DNA of 49,486 bases from JBFIHF01 sp964411125 (lineage in GTDB: Bacteria > Myxococcota_A > Bradymonadia > Bradymonadales > Bradymonadaceae), in contig CAYPJU010000045.1 in assembly GCA_964411125.1 (NCBI GenBank), positions 1 through 49,486 of the forward strand, read 5' to 3'. The notes under the pieces are model-generated. The model saw only the letters and a list, made by a program, of their open reading frames with translations, was not told the DNA's origin and did not search any database. This document shows, piece after piece, positions 7,105 to 14,593 of the stretch. Position 1 is the stretch's first letter. The number at the start of each line of letters is the position of its first letter. The translations under genes and the position numbers were made by a program.

Positions 7105-8821
7105 GCTGATCCAGGACCGCCTGCACGAGACGACGCTCCCGCTGCAATACGTGGACGTGCTGCGGGCGATCGACCGCTTCGTGCAGGAAGCGAACGAGCT
7201 TCGGCCGCGGAAGGAGACCGCCGAGGAACGGGAAGTCGCGAGCCTGCGGCGGTCACACGACGAGCTGATGGTCGACGCTCGAGAGTTCTTCGCAAACCGC
7301 GGTTCCCACGTCGACGAACGGGTCGCGCGAGAGGCGTTCGCGATCGGCCTCCTGCGGTGCACCTACTACTCCGACACTGTCACCACACCCACGGGTGTGG
7401 TCGATTCGTGCGGCTCTCGCACGCTGCAGCACTTCGAGCTCGATGTGGCGCAGGGGCCCGACGCACGGCGCGAGCTGTCGAAGATGCTCGAAGAGAAGCT
7501 CGGCTTTGGTCGCGATGATCTCGACGCGCTCGAGCGACGGATCGAAGGCGAGCTCGACGCGCTGAAGCTGCGGCACGACATCGTGCGCGCGCTCGCCGAG
7601 CGCTTCCCGACGGCGCCCGACGTCGACCGGGCGGCGCACGCCATGTTCACGGCCCTCTACCCGGGACATCCGTTCCGCGAAGGGGACATCCAACTGGTCC
7701 GCACGAGCACGAGCCTCTTCTTCTGCATTCCTTTCGAGGGGCTGGCGCTCGCGGACGGGCGCGGTGACGACCGCCCCGAAGAGGAGCGGGGCGCGATCGA
7801 AAACTTCCTGCGAAAGTGGTCGAAGTTCAAGCAGCGCTACTACGCGCACTTTCCGGTCTTCGGGTTCTTCCGCGGGTCGCAGGCAGACGAGGGATTCGTC
7901 GCCCGACTCGCCGCCGACTGCGGAGCGACGACCTCAGACGTCGAGGACGCCCTCACGACGATGGTCTCGATCCTCCAGAGTAGTGAGCTCGACAAGTACA
8001 TCGTGCACGACGCGTGGGGGCATCAGTGGCAGTCGCTGCTGTTTCGTTTCGAAGAAACGTATCGAAGCGTCGCCCGCTACGAGGCGCTCCCCGCGTTCGA
8101 CTGGCGTCCTTCGACCGACGCCCCCTCCCTCGCGGAGGTCTTCGCGGAGCCGGACGACGCAACGTTCGACGATCGCTGGAGGCAGTTTCTGCGAGCCACC
8201 GTGGAGCGAAGGCTTCATCGTTCGCTGGCGGGGCTCGTTGCCGAGGTGCTCGCGGACGTCGTCGAATACAAGTTCATCCTGCTCGAGCCCGAGGGCGCAG
8301 CGAACCTGCTGTCGTCGAGCTTTCTCAAAGATCTGCCGACGAAGCTCGACCTGACGTATTGGGATCTCCCCTTCTACTTCAAGCTCGCGCTCGCCGCGTT
8401 CATCGACCTGGTCGACGAGGAGGAGGCCCGCCGGCGGCTGGCGGAGCAGTTGGTGGGGAGTCTCGACCTCTCGGCGGAAGCGGCACGCGACCGCGTCGAC
8501 CGCGCCGCGCACGCGACTGGCGAACTCCTCGATTTCGAGTATCGACGTTCGCTACAATACGAGCTGGCCGACGACCACGTGACGGTGAATGCCTTTTCCA
8601 GAGTCGCGCTGAACTTCGCCGCGATGCAGTCGATCTTCAACGATCTCTACGAAGAGCTTCGGGAGGAATCGACTGGCACGGAGGGGGTCGAACGGTTCCA
8701 CGACCCGCTGGTGTTCGCGGCGGCGTCGTTTCTCGAGCTCGACTGGCACGAGAATTTCTGGCACCTCGACGAGTTCCTGGACACTTGTTTTCCTCGCTAC
8801 TGGAGCGCCCTCACGTCGTGA
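7097..8821 (+). CDS. conserved-looking protein of unknown function, coupled to the PRMT-like methyltransferase
   Basis: 574 aa, mostly predicted helical, soluble, with no signal peptide. Unusual features are a His/Trp motif VHDAWGHQWQSLLFRFEE about midway and an aromatic, acidic C-terminus (ELDWHENFWHLDEF), either of which could bind metal or a ring-shaped ligand. A region rich in Phe and Tyr (KQRYYAHFPVFGFFRG) precedes the midpoint. I recognise no family. The start is GTG at 7097, preceded by GAGGTGG at 6-nt spacing, and it overlaps the methyltransferase gene by 8 bp; an in-frame ATG at 7040 lies inside that gene and has no ribosome site. The downstream overlap with tsaB is GTGA. Coupling suggests a shared pathway with the methyltransferase. 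Confidence 0.78.
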   Translation: MGELIQDRLHETTLPLQYVDVLRAIDRFVQEANELRPRKETAEEREVASLRRSHDELMVDAREFFANRGSHVDERVAREAFAIGLLRCTYYSDTVTTPTGVVDSCGSRTLQHFELDVAQGPDARRELSKMLEEKLGFGRDDLDALERRIEGELDALKLRHDIVRALAERFPTAPDVDRAAHAMFTALYPGHPFREGDIQLVRTSTSLFFCIPFEGLALADGRGDDRPEEERGAIENFLRKWSKFKQRYYAHFPVFGFFRGSQADEGFVARLAADCGATTSDVEDALTTMVSILQSSELDKYIVHDAWGHQWQSLLFRFEETYRSVARYEALPAFDWRPSTDAPSLAEVFAEPDDATFDDRWRQFLRATVERRLHRSLAGLVAEVLADVVEYKFILLEPEGAANLLSSSFLKDLPTKLDLTYWDLPFYFKLALAAFIDLVDEEEARRRLAEQLVGSLDLSAEAARDRVDRAAHATGELLDFEYRRSLQYELADDHVTVNAFSRVALNFAAMQSIFNDLYEELREESTGTEGVERFHDPLVFAAASFLELDWHENFWHLDEFLDTCFPRYWSALTS

Positions 8822-9540
8822 AACGGATCCTCGCCCTCGACACTTCGACGAAGTCGCAAGCGCTTGCGCTGGTGGAGAACACCGCGCCGGTGGCGCGTCG
8901 CCTCTCGGTCGTGCGCCGCAACCACTCGGCGACGCTGCTGCGCAACATCGACGACATGCTGGAGCAGGCGGGTTGGTCGCGCGAATCCCTCGATGGTGTG
9001 GGGGTCGGCCTCGGTCCCGGGACATTCACGGGGCTGCGGGTGGGGCTGGCGACCGCCAAAGCGATCGCGCGCGCCACGGGCGCGGCGCTCGTCGGGGTCG
9101 GCTCGATCGACGCGATCGCGAACCCGGTGACACACCTCTTCGAGGGGAAGGTCGTGGCGGTGGCTGATGCGAGGCGCGGCGAGGTCTACGTCGCGGAGTA
9201 TCGCCGAGGTCCGGCAGGGCTGGAGCGGCTGTCTTCACCGCGGGCCGCGACCCCCGAGGAGGTCGTCGCGTCCCTTGGAACCGGAGAACCCACGGTGCTG
9301 GTAGGCCCGGGGGTCGAAGCGTATCCAGCGTTCGAGGCGGCTTGCGAGATGGAAGGCGTGAAGGTCCTTCCCCCCGCGTGGAACGGTCCGTCGAGCGTCT
9401 CGATCGCGTTTCTCGCCCGTCAAAAGTTCGAGTCCCATGGTCCCGACGACATCGCGGCGCTCGAGCCCGACTACGTGCGGCTCAGCGACGCGGAGCTCAA
9501 TTTCGGCCCTCCCGACGCGACCGAGTCGGTGCTCAAATGA
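8818..9540 (+). CDS. tsaB: tRNA threonylcarbamoyladenosine biosynthesis protein TsaB
   Basis: 240 aa, of normal length for TsaB (formerly YeaZ). It has the ASKHA N-terminal strand and turn ILALDTSTKS (4-13) and the family glycine-rich motif GVGLGPGTFTGLRVG. TsaB is the non-catalytic partner that dimerises with TsaD and binds TsaE, to make the t6A37 modification on ANN-decoding tRNAs. The GTG start lies inside the previous gene's stop codon, so translation is coupled. tsaD and tsaE are not in the window. The product is essential in most bacteria, so promoter activity for the upstream unknown genes probably also drives this one. Confidence 0.93.
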   Translation: MKRILALDTSTKSQALALVENTAPVARRLSVVRRNHSATLLRNIDDMLEQAGWSRESLDGVGVGLGPGTFTGLRVGLATAKAIARATGAALVGVGSIDAIANPVTHLFEGKVVAVADARRGEVYVAEYRRGPAGLERLSSPRAATPEEVVASLGTGEPTVLVGPGVEAYPAFEAACEMEGVKVLPPAWNGPSSVSIAFLARQKFESHGPDDIAALEPDYVRLSDAELNFGPPDATESVLK

Positions 9541-10781
9541 GTGGCTCGAGAGGACTCGCCGCTGCGCTCACTCTGACAGTCGTCGCGCTCGCCGCCTGCG
9601 ACAAGAAGCCCGCGAACAAGCCTCCCCGCTCGGTGCATCCGCTCGAGCCCGACGCGGCGATGGCCCACGTTCCGAAGAGCGATCCGGGTGCGCGCCGTGT
9701 GGTGGACTTCCACACCCATCTGGGTGGGCTCGCCTACCCGCTCTTCGTGCAGGTGGGGGACCGCCTCGGGATCGAGCGCGCCGTCAACATGAGCGGCGGT
9801 TCGACCTCCGAACACCGCGCTCGAAACCTGGCCGCGGCCGACGCCTTCGCCGATCGTATCGCGCTGTTCCACAACCCCGACTGGTCCCGAATGGAAGGGA
9901 CCCGCGGTGGAGCTCTGGAGGCGGATGCCCTGCGAGAGTCCGTGCGGTCCGGTTTCGCGGGCCTCAAGATCAGCAAGGCGTTGGGGCTCGGGGTGACCGA
10001 CGCGGACGGAAACCTGCTCCCGGTCGACGACGCCCGCCTCGACCCACTCTGGAGCGCGGCCGGTGAGCTGGGTATCCCCGTCGCGATCCACACGAGCGAC
10101 CCGAAGGCGTTCTTCGAGAAACCGGGGCCGCAGAACGAACGGCACGCCGAACTCAGCCTCGCCCCGAGCTGGAGCTTCTACGGGGACGAGTATCCATCGC
10201 GTGAGGAGCTGCTCGCACAGCGAGACCGGATGGTCGCCAAGCATCCAAAGACGACGTTCGTGCTGCTTCACTTCGCGAACAACCCCGAGGACATCGAGTA
10301 CGTCGACGCCCTGCTCCAGAAGTTCCCGAACGTGTACGTCGACCTCGCGGCGCGGGTCGCCGAGGTCGGTCGCCACGACCCGGCGAAGGTTCGCGATCTG
10401 TTCGTGCGTCACCAGGACCGAATCCTCTTCGCGACCGACATACAACTATCGGTGATGCCGACGAAGAGCGGCCAGATGGCGTACCGCCTGACGCTCGGGA
10501 GCATCAGCGAGGAGCCGCCGACGCTCGATGACATCGCCCCGTTCTACGAAGCGCATTTTCGGTTTCTGGAGACTTCGGGGGCCCCGATCGACCATCCCGT
10601 GCCGATCCAAGGCGATTGGAAAGTGAATCCGATCGATCTGCCTGCCGACGTCCTGGAGAAGGTCTACTGGAAGAACGCCGAGCGGATCGTGTTCGCGCCC
10701 TGGCTCGGTCGCCGCGCCGCGCACGGGGCGGTTACTCGTGCAGCGGCGATTGCCGCAGCACCTCCAGCAACGACCGAGTGA
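9537..10781 (+). CDS. amidohydrolase-family lipoprotein
   Basis: 414 aa. The N-terminus is a lipoprotein signal peptide with lipobox ALAAC (Cys21), so the mature enzyme is lipid-anchored on the periplasmic side. The rest is an amidohydrolase-2 TIM barrel: HxH metal motif in VVDFHTHLGG, later metal-ligand candidates in VAIHTSD and LLHFANNP, and the distal aspartate in RILFATDIQ. Family members hydrolyse or decarboxylate cyclic and aromatic substrates; which one here is unknown. An extracytoplasmic lipoprotein location is uncommon for this family. The ATG overlaps the tsaB stop (ATGA). The last 50 bp run into the convergent glnD gene. Confidence 0.88.
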   Translation: MSGSRGLAAALTLTVVALAACDKKPANKPPRSVHPLEPDAAMAHVPKSDPGARRVVDFHTHLGGLAYPLFVQVGDRLGIERAVNMSGGSTSEHRARNLAAADAFADRIALFHNPDWSRMEGTRGGALEADALRESVRSGFAGLKISKALGLGVTDADGNLLPVDDARLDPLWSAAGELGIPVAIHTSDPKAFFEKPGPQNERHAELSLAPSWSFYGDEYPSREELLAQRDRMVAKHPKTTFVLLHFANNPEDIEYVDALLQKFPNVYVDLAARVAEVGRHDPAKVRDLFVRHQDRILFATDIQLSVMPTKSGQMAYRLTLGSISEEPPTLDDIAPFYEAHFRFLETSGAPIDHPVPIQGDWKVNPIDLPADVLEKVYWKNAERIVFAPWLGRRAAHGAVTRAAAIAAAPPATTE

Positions 10782-13365
10782 TCTCCGCGGTTCGGGTCGC
10801 GTCGAGTGGCCCGCCGCCGTCTTCCTCTACGTAGAAGGTGTCGACGACCTGCGTACCGACCGAGTCGATGCGCGACAGGCGGATGTCGACGCCAGACCGC
10901 GTCAGGACACCGGCGATGTCGTAGAGGAGGCCGATCCGGTCGGGCGCCCGGATCTGAAGCACGGTGTACTCCTCACTGATCTCGTCCATCACCTCGACGT
11001 CCGTGTCGACGCGGGGGGTCGCACGCGGCGGAAGGCGACTCTGTGCGATCCGTTTGCGCAGCAACTCTTCGGCCGAGCTGGCCCCGCTGAGGACGGACTC
11101 GAGCGCCTCCTGCAGCCGCTGAAGCCGCGCTTCGTCAGTGACAGCCTGCTGCTCGGCGTTCGTGAGCGCGTGGGCAGCGCCGCCGGACTGCGCGACCCGG
11201 AAGATGTCGAGAAGTCGTCCGCTGGCGGTGGTCACGATCCGGGCGTCGAGGATGTTGAGACCGAGCGACGAGATCGTTCCGGTGATTTGAGCGAGCGCGC
11301 CGGGAGTATCGGCCGACGAGACGACCACCTCGGTGCTCGCGCGATCGGGATCGGGCCGCACGACGACGATCGGTGTGTTCCCGCTGGCCCGCGCGTAAGC
11401 GTCGAATTGCGAGAGCAGCGACTCGCGGCTCGCCTCGACGAGGTGCAGAGCTGGGAGATCGCGGACGAATGCGTCGATCCGATTCTGCGTCGCGGCGTCG
11501 TCGCCGAGCCGCTCCTGCAGCCATTCGAGGACCTCCCCCGCCTGGCGTTCGACGCGGCGCCAGGCCTCTTCGACGCCGTGCTCGATCGCGTCCCTCAACA
11601 TGTGGTGTAGCTGTAGGAGGAGCGTCGCGTTCCAGTCGTTCATCACGTTGGGTGCAACCGTCGACATGTCGCAGAACGTCAGCGCGGTGAGCTGGTTGAG
11701 CGCCTCGACGGTCCGAATTCGCGCGGCGAGATCGCGCACGATCCGGCGGTCGGCGAGGTCGTGGCGCCGCGATACGTGGCTCAGCGTGAGGTGCTCGCGT
11801 ACGAGAAACCCGAGAAGGCTCGTCTGCGACGGGTCGAGCCCCAGCCGCGGACCGACGTCGCCCATGATCACTGCCCCCTTTTCGGAGTGGCCCCCGCCGC
11901 GATTCTTCCCGATGTCATGGAAGAGGGCCGCCAGGAGAAAGACGTCGGTATCTTCGATCTCCGAGGCGATCGTTCCGAAGGTCGGCCAACGGTCGTGTCC
12001 CGGGCCGCCCCCATTGAGGAGCGAGCGGGCGAATTCCAGGCAGAGCAGCAGGTGAACGTCCGTCGTGTACACGTGATAGACGTCGTGCTGCACGTGGCAC
12101 ACCACGGGCTCGAACTCCGGGACCACCGCCGTGAGAACGCCGAGCTCGGCGAGGCGTGTCGACGTCCGGAACGAAGTGTCGCGGCTGGTCAGGAGGGTAC
12201 GCAGACGCTCACCAACGTCGGTCCCGAGCGCGCGATCGCCCCACCCTTCCACTGCCGCCTCGATTCGCTCCTCGGCTTCCGGATCGAGGAGCGCGTCGTG
12301 TTGCGATGCGACCCGGAGCGCGCCGAACACATCCTCGACGTCCGCCTCGCCCACCAGCCCGAGCTGGCCCCCGGCGAGCCGAAAGGCCCCCTGCACCACG
12401 TCGACTTCGGCGTCGCCCTCCCGGCTCCAGCGTCGCAACGAGCGTTCGGCGAGCTTCGCGGCGGTCCGCGCGACGCGATAGTGCCCCCGCATCAGCGCTT
12501 CGACGATGTTCCCCACGACGTCACCGGGCACGAGCCGCGGCGCGAGCATCTCCTGATCTCCGAAGTTGAGGCGATCGTGTTTCCGCCCGTGGTGAGCGTG
12601 GAGGAGGCTGCGTACCCGTAGGAGCCAGGTGTTGCTCTCGCGATAGCGCTCCCGGTCGGCGGGGTTCCATCCCCACGGCGGATCGATTTCGACGGCTGGG
12701 TCGAACCCGCCCCGCACGAGAGCGGCCCAGCGGACCAGATGGAGGTCGCGCAGGCCCCCCTTCCCCGACTTCACGTCGGGCTCGAGCAAGAAGATCGTCT
12801 GCCCGAACCGGTCGAGTCGGTGACGATAGCCGTCGAGCAGGCGGCGCACGAAGGTGAGCCCTTCGTCGTCACCGCGCAGCAGTTCGAGCGCCTGCGGTGC
12901 GGAGGCCAACCGCTCCCCCCCGACGGGGCGCATGTCCAGGTAAGCTACCGCGGACCGGTAGTCCTCCCGCAGCGCATCGAGCATCTGGTCGGGGGTCCGG
13001 ACGACGTGGCTCACCTTCACGCGCGTCGGTCGAACCCACGCCACGAAGCGTTCTACCGCACCGACGAAGTCGGGATCGGCCAGGTCCTCGGGCGCCGAAT
13101 GAAAGGCGAGGTCGACGTCGCTGCCGAGGGCCAGCTCGCGACGTCCGTACCCACCGAGTGCGAAGAGGCTCGCGCGTCCCGCGCCCCCCGCCTCTCGCCA
13201 GACATCGGCGACCCACGCGTCGGTGGCAGCGGTCAGGAGCCTCCCGGCGTCTTCGATCCCGTCCGCCCCCGACGCCAGCAACCGCTCGGCCAGATCTTGC
13301 CGTTCGGCGAGGAACCGTGCGTTGATCTCGTCGGCTCTCTGGGTCGGTTCGAGGCGATCCGTCAT
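10732..13365 (-). CDS. glnD: [protein-PII] uridylyltransferase / uridylyl-removing enzyme GlnD
   Basis: 877 aa, a normal GlnD length, with the full domain order. The nucleotidyltransferase has GGYGRRE (71-77) and catalytic acids D83 and D85 in GSDVDLAF. A helical linker follows, then an HD domain with LFHDIGKNRGGGHSEKG, and two C-terminal ACT domains (SADTPGALAQITGTISSLG and APDRIGLLYDIAGVL). It adds UMP to PII proteins under nitrogen limitation and removes it when the ACT domains bind glutamine. The frame is open 70 codons further upstream, but that stretch has no family similarity, and the ATG at 13365 starts the recognisable protein. No glnB or glnK lies nearby. Its 3' end overlaps the amidohydrolase gene. 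Confidence 0.95.
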   Translation of the reverse strand: MTDRLEPTQRADEINARFLAERQDLAERLLASGADGIEDAGRLLTAATDAWVADVWREAGGAGRASLFALGGYGRRELALGSDVDLAFHSAPEDLADPDFVGAVERFVAWVRPTRVKVSHVVRTPDQMLDALREDYRSAVAYLDMRPVGGERLASAPQALELLRGDDEGLTFVRRLLDGYRHRLDRFGQTIFLLEPDVKSGKGGLRDLHLVRWAALVRGGFDPAVEIDPPWGWNPADRERYRESNTWLLRVRSLLHAHHGRKHDRLNFGDQEMLAPRLVPGDVVGNIVEALMRGHYRVARTAAKLAERSLRRWSREGDAEVDVVQGAFRLAGGQLGLVGEADVEDVFGALRVASQHDALLDPEAEERIEAAVEGWGDRALGTDVGERLRTLLTSRDTSFRTSTRLAELGVLTAVVPEFEPVVCHVQHDVYHVYTTDVHLLLCLEFARSLLNGGGPGHDRWPTFGTIASEIEDTDVFLLAALFHDIGKNRGGGHSEKGAVIMGDVGPRLGLDPSQTSLLGFLVREHLTLSHVSRRHDLADRRIVRDLAARIRTVEALNQLTALTFCDMSTVAPNVMNDWNATLLLQLHHMLRDAIEHGVEEAWRRVERQAGEVLEWLQERLGDDAATQNRIDAFVRDLPALHLVEASRESLLSQFDAYARASGNTPIVVVRPDPDRASTEVVVSSADTPGALAQITGTISSLGLNILDARIVTTASGRLLDIFRVAQSGGAAHALTNAEQQAVTDEARLQRLQEALESVLSGASSAEELLRKRIAQSRLPPRATPRVDTDVEVMDEISEEYTVLQIRAPDRIGLLYDIAGVLTRSGVDIRLSRIDSVGTQVVDTFYVEEDGGGPLDATRTAEITRSLLEVLRQSPLHE
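10743..10756. terminator. hairpin in the convergent overlap of the amidohydrolase and glnD genes
   Basis: GCGGC-GATT-GCCGC, a perfect 5-bp stem with a 4-nt loop inside the 50-bp overlap of two converging reading frames. There is no U-tract. It may be a weak bidirectional stop, and is the shortest of six such hairpins at convergent ends in this window. Confidence 0.25.
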
Positions 13366-13507
13366 CGGTCCACCGGAGTTTCGATCCACGCCATTGTGGC
13401 TCGCAATTGGTCCCGCGCGCTGTACAATCGCGACGAACAGCGAGACGAGCGGATTGGACCATCGAATCCGCCAGAACTCAAACTGTCCCATCCTTTCCAC
13501 GAGTCCG

Positions 13508-14593
13508 ATGGACAACGCCCATCTTCCGACGGCCCGCCTCACCGCGGCGCTGCCCGACATCAACGCGATCTTCAAGGCGACCCCCGACGATTTCGTCGTC
13601 GAGGAGATCCCGGCCTACGAGCCTTCCGGCGAGGGCGAACACGTCTACATCTGGCTGCAGAAGAGCGACGTCGCCCACAAACAGTTGCTGAAACTCCTGG
13701 AGGAGACGTACGGCGCGTCGGCGCGCGACATTGGGACCGCGGGAATCAAAGACCGCGTCGCGACGACGCGGCAGTGGATCTCGATCCACGACCCCGCCGG
13801 CGGGATCGACCCGACCCCCGGCGAGATCGCGGAGGGCGTCGAGGTGCTCCGCGCGACCCGCCATCTCAACAAGCTGCGGACGGGACATCTGCGGGGGAAT
13901 CGCTTCGAACTCCTCCTGACCGAGGTCGAAGAGCCGCAGGATGAGGCGATCCAGCGCGTCACCGCCATCCTCGAAGTTCTGAACGCCGAAGGGGTTCCGA
14001 ACTTCTTCGGTGACCAGCGCTTCGGGCGCGGCGACAGCACCCTCGAGCTCGGCCGAGCAGTTCTCCGAGGGGAGCGTCCTCCCCAGTTGAGGAGAAACAA
14101 GTGGCTCGCGAAGCTCGCCGCGAGCGCGGCCCAGAGCGCCGTCTTCAACGCCGTGACGAACCGGCGGCTCGACGAGGGGACCCACGCGCGGGCGCTCCTC
14201 GGAGATCGGCTGAACCGAGTCGCCGAGCGAGGACAGCTCGTGGTGACGGCCGAAAACCAGGCCGAAGCGCAGGCCGAGATCGACGGGGGGAGGCTCGTCG
14301 TGACGGGCCCGATGCCGGGGCCCAAGATGTACGACACCTATGAGGAAGTCGCGGAGCTGGAGCGCGAAGCGATCGAAGGGCTCGGGATGACGCCGGAGCA
14401 ATTCGTGAAGCTCGGAAAGCGCGCTCCCGGGACCCGCCGCGACCTGATGTTCCGATTCGTCGACCCGCCGTGGGTCGAATGGCGGGCACCAGACGCGCTG
14501 GCGATCGGCTTTTCCCTTCCCAGCGGGAGCTACGCCACGGTACTATTGCGCGAATTGCTCAGCTCGGAACTCCCTGCATCGGAAACATCGTGA
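13508..14593 (+). CDS. truD: tRNA pseudouridine(13) synthase TruD
   Basis: 361 aa, the usual TruD size. The catalytic aspartate is D82 in the diagnostic motif GIKDRVATTRQW (79-90). Other family blocks are FVVEEIPAYEPSGEGEH near the N-terminus and GVPNFFGDQRFG. The enzyme isomerises U13 in tRNA-Glu and possibly other RNAs. The start is ATG at 13508; an upstream continuation of the frame is rejected because it reads through the glnD promoter region. A -10-like TACAAT (13423-13428) lies upstream with only a poor -35. The gene overlaps the next one by GTGA at 14590-14593. Confidence 0.95.
   Translation: MDNAHLPTARLTAALPDINAIFKATPDDFVVEEIPAYEPSGEGEHVYIWLQKSDVAHKQLLKLLEETYGASARDIGTAGIKDRVATTRQWISIHDPAGGIDPTPGEIAEGVEVLRATRHLNKLRTGHLRGNRFELLLTEVEEPQDEAIQRVTAILEVLNAEGVPNFFGDQRFGRGDSTLELGRAVLRGERPPQLRRNKWLAKLAASAAQSAVFNAVTNRRLDEGTHARALLGDRLNRVAERGQLVVTAENQAEAQAEIDGGRLVVTGPMPGPKMYDTYEEVAELEREAIEGLGMTPEQFVKLGKRAPGTRRDLMFRFVDPPWVEWRAPDALAIGFSLPSGSYATVLLRELLSSELPASETS

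Noticed and set aside
13366..13575. N-terminal extension of GlnD by 70 codons
   Set aside because: No GlnD similarity there, and it covers the divergent promoter region of truD.
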